The notes beneath the pieces were generated by a model. The model was given only the letters and a program-made list of their open reading frames with translations, had not been told where the DNA came from and did not search any database. Below are positions 22,442-32,519 of a stretch of 64,000 nt of DNA, one piece after another. Origin of the DNA: Okapia johnstoni (taxonomy: Eukaryota; Chordata; Mammalia; Artiodactyla; Giraffidae); contig CM044321.1 of the NCBI GenBank assembly GCA_024291935.2, positions 57,406,985-57,470,984 of the forward strand, read 5' to 3'. The position numbers and the translations under genes are program-made. Position 1 is the first letter of the stretch. Each line of letters starts with the position of its first letter.

Positions 22442-22717
22442 CTGCTGCTGCTGCTGCTAAGTCGCTTCAGTCGTGTCCGACTCTGTGTGACCCCATAGAC
22501 GGCAGCTCACCAGGCTCCGCCATCCCTGGGATTCTCCAGGCAAGAATACTGGAGTAGGTTGCCATTTCCTTCTCCAATGCATGAAAGGGAAATGTGAAAG
22601 TGAAGTCGCTCAGTCGTGTTCGACTCTTAGTGACCCCACGGACTGTAGCCTACCAGGCTCCTCCGTCCATGGGATTTTCCAGGTAAGAGTACTGGAGTGG
22701 GGTGCCGTTGCCTTCTC
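22442..22717 (-). mobile_element. Bov-A2 SINE (dimeric)
   Basis: (CTG)n start, linker CAATGCATGAAAGGGAAATG, end CGTTGCCTTCTC. Confidence 0.93.
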
Positions 22718-22747
22718 TGGATATTCAAAACCAGACTCTCTCTTTTG

Positions 22748-22872
22748 ACAACTTTTTTTTTTTGGCCTTACCACAAGGCATGTGCGATCTTAGTTCCCTA
22801 ACTAGGGATCAAACCCATGGCCCCTGCGTTGGAAGAGCAGTGTCCCAATCAATGGACCTCCAGGGAAGTCCC
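22748..22872 (-). mobile_element. CHR-type SINE
   Basis: T-run, GGCCTTACCACAAGGCATG, CCCTAACTAGGGATCAAACCC, then GACCTCCAGGGAAGTCCC. Confidence 0.9.
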
Positions 22873-22885
22873 ATGATAACTTCTT

Positions 22886-22970
22886 TCGGAGGCAGTGTGG
22901 CACAGTGTAAAGAGCCCTCTACTTGGGAACAGAAGTCCTGGGCTCAAATCCTAAGAGCTTTCCGTAACTC
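22886..22970 (+). mobile_element. MIR 5' part
   Basis: GGAGGCAGTGTGGCACAGTGTAAAGAG and GTCCTGGGCTCAAATCC fit the tRNA-like head of MIR. Confidence 0.7.
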
Positions 22971-23187
22971 ATAAGCCCCTTCATGGTTGGGGCTCTGGCT
23001 CCATGTCCCTCCCTCACCCTCACTCCTGACCCCTTTTCTCTCTAACTACCTCTTGCAATACTGCTCTCCTGCTTCCTTCCACATGAGGCCAACAAGCATG
23101 CTCCCACCTCAGGGACTTTGCAACAGCTATTTCCTCTGCCTGGAATACCCTCCATCAGGTATTCACGTGGACCACTCTCTTACTTCA

Positions 23188-23840
23188 TTTATTGTTGTTG
23201 TTGTCGTTGAGTTGCTAAGTTGTGTCTAACTCTTTGAGACCCCATGGACTGCAGCACACCAGGCTTCCCTGTCCTTCACTACCTCCCAGAGTTTGCTCAA
23301 ACTCACGTCTATCGAGTCGGTGATGCCATCCAACCATCTCATGCTCGGTCAGCCCCCACCTCCTCCTGTCCTCAATACTTCCCAGCATCAGGGTCTTTTC
23401 CAGCGAGTCAGCTCTTTGCATCAGGTGGCCAAAGGTAGTTGTCTACAAGTCAGGAAGACAGACCTCACCCGTGTAAAATGAGGTCGCTTCTGTCAAGGGG
23501 TTTTTCAATGGAGCTGGGAGGATATTAAGGAGGTGGGCCTGATACACGCCCTCCCTAGGGGAGAGATGAGGGTTATAGAGAGGACTAACAGAGTCCAAAG
23601 GATCAAGGAGAGGGAGTCTTGTCACAGGATGGCCAGGAGTGAGGAGGAGGGAGTGGGGAGGAGGGGAGGAAAGTATTGGAGTTTCAGCTTCAGCATCAGT
23701 CCTTCCAACGAATATTCAGGACTGATTTCCTTTAGGATGGACTGGTTTGATTTCCTTGCAGTCCAAGGAACTCTCAAGAGTCTTCTCCAACACCACAATT
23801 CGAATGCATCAATTCTTTGCTGCTCAGCCTTCTTCATGTA
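23188..23840 (-). mobile_element. BovB LINE fragment, itself interrupted
   Basis: Antisense BovB 3' sequence (GTTGCTAAGTTGTGTCTAAC to GCATCAGGTGGCCAAAG) resumes at 23672 (TATTGGAGTTTCAGCTTCAGC). The TSD TTACTTCA lies at 23180-23187 and 23841-23848 in the surrounding L2. A 240-bp foreign segment sits in the middle. Confidence 0.9.
23432..23671 (+). repeat. 240-bp duplicated segment, inserted copy
   Basis: It matches 25700-25939 base for base except T at 23574 versus A at 25842, with no indels. BovB sequence continues exactly on both sides, with AAAG at 23431-23434 and 23670-23673. This copy is therefore the insertion. Confidence 0.95.
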
Positions 23841-24135
23841 TTACTTCACTTAAATGCCACCCCTGCCCCTGAGAAAGGCTGTTCTCTTATGACACTATGC
23901 AAAACAACACCCTCCCCTCATGTCCATCAGCTTTGTCCCCACACACTGCTTTATTTCTCCTTGTATTTATCACTATCTGACACCCTTGTATATATTTATT
24001 GGTTTATGGTTTGTCTTCCCTGGTATACTATAAACTTCCCAAAGGCAGATTTGTTGGTTCTCTTCATTGTTGTAGCCCAGGCCTAGAATAGTCCCTGAAA
24101 CAAAGAAGGCACTGAATGAATGAATGAGGCCCTTA

Positions 24136-24940
24136 ACCTGTTGCCTGTTTCCTGAGCTGGCTCTTCCTCACTTAGGTGCTGCTCTCAGGGGCCTCTGCCT
24201 GCCCTTGGCCTCATGGAGCTCTCTCATCTCAGATCGACCTTGACCAGCATCACCCCACATCCTCTAAGGCCGGGTCAGCTTTCTGCTTTCAGCAGACAGT
24301 GAGTGGGTGGCGGGCTGCCGTGAGTTGTGTGAGAGGTTCCAGAAAGTCCAGATTCCCCGAAATGGTGGCTTTCGCCTGAAATGGTAGGGGGCAGGGGGAT
24401 GGATGAGGAAAAGCAGGGGGCTCAGGGCCAGCTGACCTCTTAAAGACTGGGAACCAAACTGGCATTGGCAGGCGTTGCCTTGAGAGAGGAGAGGCTGGGA
24501 GGGGTTCGCGAAAGACACAGCACAAGGCAATCCATTGTCCTATCCATATCTGCCCAGGGTAAAAGTGCCTCTGGAATTAAAGCAGAAGACAGCAAATGAA
24601 GCAAAAGTGCCTGAATGAGCCCCAGGATCAGTGCAGAAAGGAAGAGACTAGAAGCTCTGTGAGAGAAGGCCTGCTCACCACTCTCTCCCAGGTCCGAGGG
24701 CAATTCCTGGCACATCACACGGACTCCATCAACTTGTAGTCTATTGGAAGATTTGTTTAGAGGCACCTGGTAGGTGTGTGTGAGATGAGACCTATCAAAG
24801 ATAGCACTAGTGAAGACAAAGACACTGAAGATGGACAGTGCCCAAATGAAAGAGCTACTTAAAAGAGGCATCAGTGATGAAATGGAAAGTCAGGCAGCCA
24901 TAGGGACACAGTCTGGTCCCAGTGGTAATGGCCGAACCTG
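24136..24940. other. unassigned
   Basis: Moderately GC-rich DNA with no recognised repeat. Open stretches on the minus strand show no family motif. Confidence 0.4.
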
Positions 24941-25391
24941 ATTGTTGTTATTCAGTTGCTCAGTAATGTCCGATTCTTCGCTACCCCATGGGCTGCAGCA
25001 TGCCAGGCTTCCCTACCTTTCACTGTCTCCCAGAGTTTGCTCAAACTCCTGTCCATCAAGTCCGTGATGCCATCCAACCGTCTCATCCTCTGTCACCTCC
25101 TTCCCCTCCTGCCCTCAATCTTTCCCAGCACCAGGGTCTTTTCCAGTGAGTCAGTTCTTTGCATCAGGTGGCCAAAGGATTGTAGCTTCAGCTTCAGCAT
25201 CAGTCTTTCCAATGAATATTCAGGGTAGATTTCCTTTAGGATTAACTGGTTTGATCTCCTTGCTGTCCAGGGGACTCTCAAGCGTCTTCTCCAGCACCAC
25301 AATTTGAAAGCATCAATTCTTCAGCACTCAGCCTTCTTTATGGTCCAACTCTCACATCCAAACACGACTCCTGGAAAAACCATAGCTTTGA
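24941..25391 (-). mobile_element. BovB LINE, 3' fragment
   Basis: Continuous antisense BovB from GTTGTTATTCAGTTGCTCAG to GGAAAAACCATAGCTTTGAC. It is inserted next to a MIR. Confidence 0.93.
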
Positions 25392-25500
25392 CGAAGTAAC
25401 CTGGGCAAGTTACTTAATTTCTTTGTGCCTTATTTTTCTGGTCTGGAAAATAGGTACAAATGCTACTTACTGTGCATCTTAATTACTGTATATGCAAGAG
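25392..25500 (+). mobile_element. MIR remnant
   Basis: AACCTGGGCAAGTTACTTAATTTC then TCTGGAAAATAGGTACAAATGC is a sense MIR core whose 5' side abuts the BovB. Confidence 0.75.
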
Positions 25501-25559
25501 ACCAGCATGGCCCTGGCATGCGAAGGGCAGTCAGTCTACTGCAAGCAGAGGAGAGAGGG

Positions 25560-25735
25560 GGTAAGAAGGGCTTAAGTGGACAAATGGGGCTGGACAGGGA
25601 GAGAGCCAGAAGTCGGTGGAGAGGATTCAGGCTGGGGTCCCCCCACGCACACACACCCACCATGCAAACAGAGGAAAGGCTGAATGAGGACATAGTGAGA
25701 AGGTAGTTGTCTACAAGTCAGGAAGACAGACCTCA
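25560..25735 (+). mobile_element. MLT1-like LTR fragment
   Basis: CACACACCCACCATGCAAACAGAGG, then GACATAGTGAGAAGG and GTCTACAAGTCAGGAAGACAG match the sense middle of MLT1 (medially GGGAAGACC, GTGAAGACAC, CTACAAGCCA). Its end overlaps the duplicated segment. Confidence 0.5.
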
Positions 25736-25939
25736 CCCGTGTAAAATGAGGTCGCTTCTGTCAAGGGGTTTTTCAATGGAGCTGGGAGGATATTAAGGAG
25801 GTGGGCCTGATACACGCCCTCCCTAGGGGAGAGATGAGGGTAATAGAGAGGACTAACAGAGTCCAAAGGATCAAGGAGAGGGAGTCTTGTCACAGGATGG
25901 CCAGGAGTGAGGAGGAGGGAGTGGGGAGGAGGGGAGGAA
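25700..25939 (+). repeat. 240-bp duplicated segment, probable source copy
   Basis: Identical to 23432-23671 at 239 of 240 positions. It runs without a break into MLT1-like sequence on its left and unassigned sequence on its right, so it is likely the donor. Confidence 0.9.
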
Positions 25940-26365
25940 GAGGAACCTGGCAACCGATGTAAGTGGGACCTTGACAGAGCCCCAGGACGCCACCACCCAC
26001 ACCGCAGCTGAAGCATGGCTCGGCCGGCTGGTGTTCTCCTTCGTGGAAGGCAGCAAGGGGAAGCCCTCGTGCCCACCTGGGCAGACCCGCGATTCAGGCC
26101 CACAGAAGTCACAGAGGTCTCAGCAGGAGTCAGAAGTTCATTAACTCAGGACGTATCAGGCTGGGATGCCTGCTGCGGAGGAGATGGAAACACGGTAAAT
26201 CGATCTCATCATTCAAAGCAGGAAGAAAATGAAACATTTTGGAAGTTGTTGAAAGGCAGATTTTATGTTAATTGGAATTAAATGTTTGGTTAACCAGTTG
26301 CTCTCTGACTTCTTTTTTTAATTTGAAGAAGGGTCACAAAGAAGCAACACGCTGAAGCGACTTAG
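25940..26365. other. CpG-containing unassigned stretch
   Basis: The stretch from 25970 to 26110 is richer in CpG than its neighbours and has an open + frame with an ATG in fair context at 26015. No domain is recognised, so I do not call a gene. Confidence 0.3.
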
Positions 26366-26703
26366 CATGCACGCACATAGTTGATTTACTGTGCTGTAAA
26401 TGTACCTTTGTTGCTTATCTATTAATATTTTATATGTAGGCATTTTGTATCTCTTAATTCCATAGTTCTAATTTTTCTCTCCTCACCTTCCTCTTCCTTT
26501 TGGTAACCACTAGCTTGTTTTCTGTATCTGTGACTCTGTTTCTGTTTTGCATGTTGCTCACCTAATATCTTTTAGATTCCACATGTAAGTGATATACAGC
26601 AAACTCTGTCTGACTTATTTCACTAAACATAATATTCTGTAGATCCATTCATGGTGCTGCAAATGGCAGTATTTCATTCTTTTTATGGCTGAGTAATATT
26701 CCA

Positions 26704-26759
<56 letters not shown>

Positions 26760-26945
26760 CTTTTTAATCCTATCTGTCAGTGGGCACTTGGATTGCTTCC
26801 ATGTCTTGGCTTTTATAAATAGTGCTGCTTTAAACACTGAGATGTTTGTATCTTTTGGAATTACAGTACTGTTCTCATTTTTTTCCAGATATATATCCAG
26901 GAGTAGAATTGCTGAGTCATATGGTAGTTCCATTTTTAGCATTTG
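26366..26945 (-). mobile_element. L1 LINE, 3' region, antisense
   Basis: TTTTGGTAACCACTAGCTTGTTTTC, TTTATGGCTGAGTAATATTCC and GGAGTAGAATTGCTGAGTCATATGG are antisense L1 3' UTR and ORF2 end. An AC microsatellite splits it. Confidence 0.88.
26706..26758 (+). repeat. (AC)26 microsatellite
   Basis: 53 bp of uninterrupted AC at the position where L1 elements carry a short CATATAT motif. Confidence 0.97.
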
Positions 26946-27189
26946 TCCTAAGTATGGTGCTTGATTACACTGAACACTCCGTTCATCAAAATCTTATATA
27001 TTGACCTTTCCCTACTACCTCTTTGGAGCAGGCTCTCAGAACTGAGGTGCTCTCTCCCAAGTTTCAGTTCTCATTTTGCCTCAAACAAGACTTAACTTGA
27101 AACCTTCAAGTTATGCATCTTTTTTTAGTTCACAGAAACAATGAGTCACTATCACTAATGAGTACCTGGATCAAAACCATTTCCACAGA

Positions 27190-27420
27190 ATGTGTGTGTG
27201 CATCCTAAGTCACTTTGGTTGTTTGTGTCTGACTCTTTGCCACCCTATAAACTGTAGCCCCCCAGGCTTCTCTGTCTCTGGGATTCTCCAGGCAAGAATA
27301 GTAGCGTGGGTTGCCATGCCCTCCTCCAGGGTATCTTCCCGATCTAGGGATGGCCCAGACATCTCTTCTGCCTCCTGCATTGGCAAGCGGGTTCTTTACC
27401 ACTAGCACCCCCTGGCAAGC
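27190..27420 (-). mobile_element. Bov-tA SINE
   Basis: Antisense body ending GGTTCTTTACCACTAGCACCCCCTGGCAAGCCC. Confidence 0.88.
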
Positions 27421-27865
27421 CCTCACTAGGATATTATTTGCATTTTTCACTCCCATTGTTTCACTAGTCTACAATAAGTTTTTCTGAGATTACTGACATG
27501 TGACATCACAACAGTCTGCATGTACAACATACGTGTGAATATCAGACATTAAAGACATTTGCAAATATGGAAAACACCTCTCTTCTAACTATTTTTTTAT
27601 TTTGAAAATATAGTTATTTTTCATAAAAACATATTTTTAAGTCAGCATGTGATGGGCTAATTTGATATATATTTTTGCTTACTTTAAAAATTGATACATA
27701 TTTTTTAAATTGATATATATTGATACATGTTTTGGGTTACTCTTTTTTAAATATTTGCTTTACAATTTTTCTTGCTAAATTAATATTTTTTCCTAATGAA
27801 ATAGATATTTTAATGAGAAATTTAATTGAAAAGTGAATCTTAGTTTTTAATGTAGTAAATATGAT
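27421..27865. other. AT-rich unassigned
   Basis: Strongly AT-rich with short repeated TTGATATATATT words. Nothing else is visible. Confidence 0.45.
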
Positions 27866-27937
27866 AGAAGCCTGGCATGCTGCAGTTCATGGGGTCACAA
27901 AGAGTCAGACACAACTTAGCAAATGAACAACAACAAC
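27866..27937 (+). mobile_element. Bov-tA 3' fragment
   Basis: AGCCTGGCATGCTGCAGTTCATGG to AACAACAACAAC. The words ATATGATAGAA and ATACGATAGAA flank it as a TSD with one mismatch. Confidence 0.8.
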
Positions 27938-27973
27938 AAAATACGATAGAACCCACATAAACGAAAGGTCTTT

Positions 27974-28110
27974 GAGGAAATTCCGTGGCAGTCCAGTGGT
28001 TAGGTCCAGCGCTTTCACTGCCGTGCATCTGGGTTCGATCCCTGGTTAGGGAACTAAGATGCTTGCAAGCCTCACAGCACGGCAAAAAAAAAAAAAAAGA
28101 AGAAAAAAGC
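27974..28110 (+). mobile_element. CHR-type SINE
   Basis: GGAAATTCCGTGGCAGTCCAGTGG, GGTTCGATCCCTGGTTAGGGAAC, then a pure A-run tail. Confidence 0.9.
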
Positions 28111-28489
28111 TCTTGGAGTGTTCCATAACTTTTTAAGACTATAAAGGAGTCATAAGACCAAAATGATTGCAAATTGAGTGAGACTGCGTACTTACTTCTG
28201 TGCCTTCTCTTCAGTCTTCAAAACAGACCTGTAAGATAAAGCCTTTGCTCTCCAGCTTACAAAAGACACAAGGAGGTTCAGAGAATACTCTCACTTCTAA
28301 CAAGGGGCACATTTGGGATTGGACATGCCCGTGTTCTCTCTTCCGCCCACTTTTCTGCAGTATCTGCTGACATCCATTGTGGCAAAAGGCAGTCTTACGG
28401 AAGAGAAAGAAACCCACAACATTTAGCAATTTTGCAGGAGACAAACTTCACTCTCAAAAGACTTCTGAAAAGTATGTTGTGCATTATTT

Positions 28490-28760
28490 TGTCTCAAGAG
28501 AAAGAAACAAATTTAATTCAAAATGACCTCTCTCCACCCTTGACTGGGCACTCGCTGCGCCTGAACTGGGCAGGGTCCTGTGGTTGAGACGTGAGCTCAC
28601 CGTGTCTGTACAGCGCCCTCTGCCGGCCCGCCTCCGCTCCAGCACCGCTTGGTGTCCTGCGGCGGCCTTAGACCCAGGTTCCCGCTTCCGGCGAGAGCCC
28701 CCAGGGACCTCAGGAATCTTCAAGGGATGGGAACTCTTCCAGTAGCAACCAGACTTTTAT
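28490..28760. other. GC- and CpG-richer unassigned segment
   Basis: 28600-28695 holds several CpGs (CTCCGCTCCAGCACCGC, CTGCGGCGGCC, CTTCCGGCGAG). It could be a small regulatory element and includes the CTCF-type motif listed next. Confidence 0.4.
28613..28626 (-). promoter_or_regulatory. CTCF-type motif
   Basis: On the minus strand it reads CCGGCAGAGGGCGC, one mismatch from the consensus core CCASYAGRKGGCRS. It sits in the CpG-richer segment and not in a recognised SINE. Confidence 0.5.
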
Positions 28761-28914
28761 ACGAATATGAAAGGCAGCCTTCACCAGTGAACCCCGCCCT
28801 TGGGGCCGCTCCTGGTTTGCAGGTCCATTTTTCTGTCTGTTTTCCACATCCAGAGCTCAGAACACTCACAGAGGACTGTCTTCCCCTCTCTAGTGACTTG
28901 AGGGAGAAGCCTGG

Positions 28915-29105
28915 CATAAGCTTTGGGCCCACACAAACCTATGTTTGAATCCAGGCCCTCCGACCTGTAGCTTGGCAAGTTACTTAATCTTTCCGAGCCC
29001 TACTCTTCTCATTTTAAAAATGGAGATATTAATATTTCCCTTGTAGGGTTCTTGTGAGCCTGAAGGGGGATAGTTCAGATGTGCTTGACAAGGTGCTGAA
29101 TACTG
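28915..29105 (+). mobile_element. MIR remnant
   Basis: CCTATGTTTGAATCCAGGCCC, TGGCAAGTTACTTAATCTTTCC and GTAGGGTTCTTGTGAGCCTG are sense MIR. Confidence 0.85.
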
Positions 29106-29346
29106 CTGATTTCTGGTTTCCTACTTCTGCTTCTGGCCTGGGGTGACCTTGAGTTGCGTGAAACTTCACCACACCCTGGTTGCCCTATGGTCTCAGTGGT
29201 AGATTCAGCTCCCAGGGGCAGGAATTTGTGTAGCTCTCAGGATATAAAGTTGAAATAAGGTAGGTTTAATGCAGTACCTTCTAATCTTTTCACAAACATC
29301 ACACAGCTCATTCTTCCCTTAAAAGACTTAACCAAAAAAAAAAACA

Positions 29347-29468
29347 GTTTTTTTTTTTTAGCCACGCTACTTGGCTTGCAAGATCTTAGTTCCCCTACCA
29401 GGGATCAAACCTGTGCCCACTGCAATGGAAGTGTGGAATCCTAAGCACTGCACCACCAGGGAACTCCC
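29347..29468 (-). mobile_element. CHR-type SINE
   Basis: T-run, CTTGGCTTGCAAGATCTTAG, CCAGGGATCAAACC, end CACCAGGGAACTCCC. Confidence 0.88.
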
Positions 29469-29559
29469 AAGATTTTATTTTATTTTTCAAAGTTGTTGTT
29501 GTTTTTATGTGAACCATTTTTCAAGTCTTTATCGAATTTGTTGCAATATTCCTTTTGTT

Positions 29560-29650
29560 TTTTTGGCCAGGAGGCAGATGAGCTCTTACTTCCCCACACC
29601 GCTTGCTTTGGAAGGTGAAGTCTTAACCCCTGGACTTCCAGGGAAGTCCT
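29560..29650 (-). mobile_element. CHR-type SINE fragment
   Basis: TTTTTTTGGCCAGGAGGCAG and the end CTGGACTTCCAGGGAAGTCC. The middle is shortened. Confidence 0.7.
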
Positions 29651-29861
29651 GATAGCTTACGGTGAACGATGTTGGATTTGTGATCTCTGAAGAAGATTTA
29701 GCTTCGGGACCAGAGACCAGGCTTGACCACTCAGGGCTCCTGTGGCAGAAGTTTCATTACAGTGAAAAGGGACAGAGAACGCTTCTGACACAGACATCAG
29801 AGGGGCGGAGAGTGTCAGCAAGGGAGCTATGTACTTTTTTAATTAGTTATTACAGTAAACA

Positions 29862-30803
29862 ACAGACTGGTTCCAAATCGGTAAAGGAGTACATCAAGGC
29901 TGTATATTGTCACCCTGCTTATTTAACTTATATGCAGAATACATCATGAGAAACGCTGGGCTGGATGAAGCACAAGCTGGAATCAAGATTGCCAGGAGAA
30001 ATATCAATAACCTAAGATATGCAGATGACACCACTCTTATGGCAGAAAGCAAAGAACTAAAGAGCCTCTTGATGAAAGTGAAAGAGGAGAGTGAAAAAGT
30101 TGGCTTAAAGCTCAACATTCAGAAAATTAAAATCATGGCATCTGGTCCCATCACTTCATGGGAAATAGATGGAGAAACAGTGGAAGCAGTGGTAGACTTT
30201 ATTTTGGGGGGCTCCAAAATCACTGCAGATGGTGACTGCAGCCATGAAATTAAAAGACCCTTACTCCTTGGAAGAAAAGTTATGACCAACCTAGACAGCA
30301 TATTAAAAAAGCAGAGACATTACTTTGCCAACAAAGGTCCATCTAGTGAAGGCTGTGGTTTTTCCGGTAGTCATGTATCGATGTGAGAGTTGGACTATAA
30401 AGAAAGCTGAGCGCCGAAGAATTGATGCTTTTGAACTGTGGTGTTGGAGAAGACTCTTGAGAGTCCCTTGGACTGCAAGGAGATCCAACCAGTCCATCCT
30501 AAATGAAATCAGTCCTGAATATGCATTGGAAGGACTGATGCTGAAGCTGAAACTCCAATACTTTGGTCACCTGATTGGAAGAACTGATTCGCTGGAAAAG
30601 ACCCTGATGCTGGGAAAGATTGAAGGCAGGAGGAGAAGGGGACAACAGAGGATGAAATGGTTGGATGGCATCACCGACTCAATGGACATGGGTTTGAGTA
30701 AACTCCAGGAGTTGGTGATGGACGAGGAAGCCTGGTGTGCTGCAGTCCATGGGGTCACGAAGAGTCAGACACAACTGAGCGACTGAACTGAACTGAACTG
30801 AAC
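29862..30803 (+). mobile_element. BovB LINE, 5'-truncated, reverse-transcriptase remnant
   Basis: About 940 bp of sense BovB. The translation around 30019-30048 shows the reverse-transcriptase core YADD (LRYADDTTLMAE). A frameshift near 30350 then splits the RT remnant from the C-terminal part ([20 protein letters not shown]). The tail is TGAACTGAACTGAACTGAAC. It is a defective RTE-type element. Confidence 0.95.
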
Positions 30804-31150
30804 CAGACCCAATCCCATAATATACATTTTAAGATAACAGGAAGGAGAAACTGTCCTCAAGCTGGATATATTGTTGTTATATATTGTTGTATAATCCTTA
30901 TACAGAGTTTAAGCTGAGCTGTGTTGTGTAATGATTAGTTCTGGGTTTAAAGAAAAAAACATTTTCTGTGACTAAGACTAAGGAATGTAGAGAAAATAAA
31001 GGATGTTTGTCCTTTCCTCTTTCTTGAGAATTCTAGACCCCTATCTCCTCTTCGAGAGCCCCAGACCCCTCTTTCCTCCTCAAGGACCCCAGACTTCTTA
31101 TCAACCTACCTAGAAATTGTCTCAGTCCCAAGATTTAATTTTTAAAAGCT
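30804..31150. other. unassigned, possibly LTR-like
   Basis: GAGAAAATAAAGGATGTTTGTCC followed by pyrimidine-rich AGACCCC-containing units has the look of an LTR 3' region, but I cannot match a family. Confidence 0.3.
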
Positions 31151-31390
31151 GCTTTAGGGTTCACAGCAAATACTGAGCAGAAGGCACAGATATATCCTAT
31201 ATACTTCCTTTTCCTAGATATCCACAGCCTCCTCCACCATCAACACCTCTCATCAGACGGTACATTTGTTACAACTGAAGAACCTACATAGACACATCAT
31301 GACCATCCCAAATTCATAGCTTACCTGAGGGTTCACTCAGGGCTGTACTCCTATAGGTTCTGACAAATGTATGTAAGCTAAATGCACATG
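31150..31390 (-). mobile_element. ancient L1 remnant (tentative)
   Basis: AAAGCTGCTTTAGGGTTCACAGC and TTACCTGAGGGTTCACTCAGGGC resemble antisense old L1 3' sequence. Confidence 0.4.
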
Positions 31391-31394
31391 TGCT

Positions 31395-31590
31395 AAACTG
31401 AAAACAGGAGTTGGAGGGAGAGAAATACGGAGCTGCTGGCTTGGAAGATGGAGGAGGGGGCTATTCGCCAGGAATGTCAGTGGCTTCTAGAAGCTGGAAA
31501 AGGCAAGGAAAGAGAACAAAAGTGTATACTGTTTGAAGCCACTAGGTTCCTGGTAATTTGTTACAGCAGCAGGGGGACATGAATCCTGGA
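31395..31590 (+). mobile_element. MLT1 LTR 3' fragment
   Basis: GTGGCTTCTAGAAGCTGGAAAAGG and GAAGCCACTAGGTTCCTGGTAATTTGTTACAGCAGC are diagnostic of MLT1 ends. Confidence 0.75.
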
Positions 31591-32234
31591 AGGGGGACAC
31601 ACCTCTGTGGGATCAGAACACTTTTAGTTGGTGGAAAGTGAGAACCCACCCAGTGGTCAGAAGCAAGACTCCTGCTGGTTTGGCCTGCAGGGCTCACTTC
31701 ATTATCGTCAATACCCTTCTCTTCAAAACTTGGATAGTTTTGCATTTCAGCAATCCTCTAAATAATCCCCAAAATTGAAATGTTTGTTTCCCTTATGTGA
31801 AGGATTATTTATCGAATTAGCCTGTTGAAGTGATCATTCTCATTCATCAAGTTGAATTTAATTAATTTGCATATTTCAAGGGTTTGATAGCTGCTAACTA
31901 TATCCGCTTGGCCAATCGCTCCATAAAACAATCTGTGTTTTTCCCCTTTACACTTCTTTGCAATCTAAAAGGCTGTATTCACTTCCCTGGAGTAAAACTG
32001 TGAGGGATGCCAGGCCAGATGAGCAAATTCTCTGGAGAGAAGAGAATCCGTTAGTAAAACACAGCCCAAGGATTTGTGGTAAACTGATGAACACGAAGCA
32101 CATTGCTCCGGCAGATGGAAGAGGGTAGAAGAGAGAGGGTGCTTTTCCTTTAGACTCTGTGAGGATCCTGAAAGAGGGGCTGGGGTGCCGGACAACCCCA
32201 CCCCCACCCCCAGAGCCCCAGCATCTGCCCGCAG
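31591..32234. other. unassigned, with POU/CCAAT-like motifs
   Basis: No repeat recognised. It holds an octamer ATTTGCAT (31865-31872) and a GGCCAATCG word (31910-31918). Its right end is adjacent to the CYSLTR2 pseudogene. Confidence 0.35.
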
Positions 32235-32490
32235 TCTGGGAAAGCTTTCGAACGGCTTTTCCAGAGCTGGCTTCTGGTTGCCTCAGAGGAGGCCCACGTC
32301 TGTGAGTGTGTTCATACCCATCCTGGCTTTTCAGATCTCCAGTTCAGGGACATGCTGCCTTCAGAGCCGACTGTGTCCTCAGGGCTGCATCGGAGTGTCT
32401 GTCTGGCGGCCCAGCTTTGCAGTGTCAGGCTGCATTTTGAGTCAACATGTACAGCAGCACTTATTCCCAGACTGGCCTGAGAGCAGTGCT
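32235..32490 (+). pseudogene. CYSLTR2: decayed partial copy of CYSLTR2
   Basis: This segment aligns co-linearly with 3741-3983 of the real gene (TM1 end to TM3) over 240 versus 243 bp with only tiny gaps. Shared landmarks in order are GGCTTTTCCA; AGGA..CCCAC.TCTGTGA; TTTCAGATCTC; CTGCC.TCAG; and GTCAACATGTACAGCAGCA.TTATT. Conceptually, NGFS and PTSVSVF match NGFS and STSVNIF of the receptor. Further on, the out-of-frame peptide [10 protein letters not shown] is identical in gene and copy, so a frameshift separates the two parts. I estimate two-thirds identity. There is no ATG-led receptor frame. It could be an old tandem duplication or a retrocopy; the single-exon coding region does not let me tell. 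An L1 sits just downstream. Confidence 0.82.
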
Positions 32491-32519
32491 AGAAAGTGCT
32501 TCAGAAGAAAAGGACAAAC

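Larger units (their letters stand above)
22985..24135 (-). mobile_element. L2 LINE remnant, interrupted by BovB
   Basis: CTCAGGGACTTTGCAACAGC, CTGCCTGGAATACCCTC and, after the BovB, CAAAGGCAGATTTGTTGG and AAGAAGGCACTGAATGAATGAATG are typical antisense L2 3' sequence. Confidence 0.75.

Noticed and set aside
30019..30786. Reverse transcriptase as an active gene
   Set aside because: YADD core and C-terminal parts are in different frames, and the element is truncated at the 5' side. It is a dead BovB fragment.
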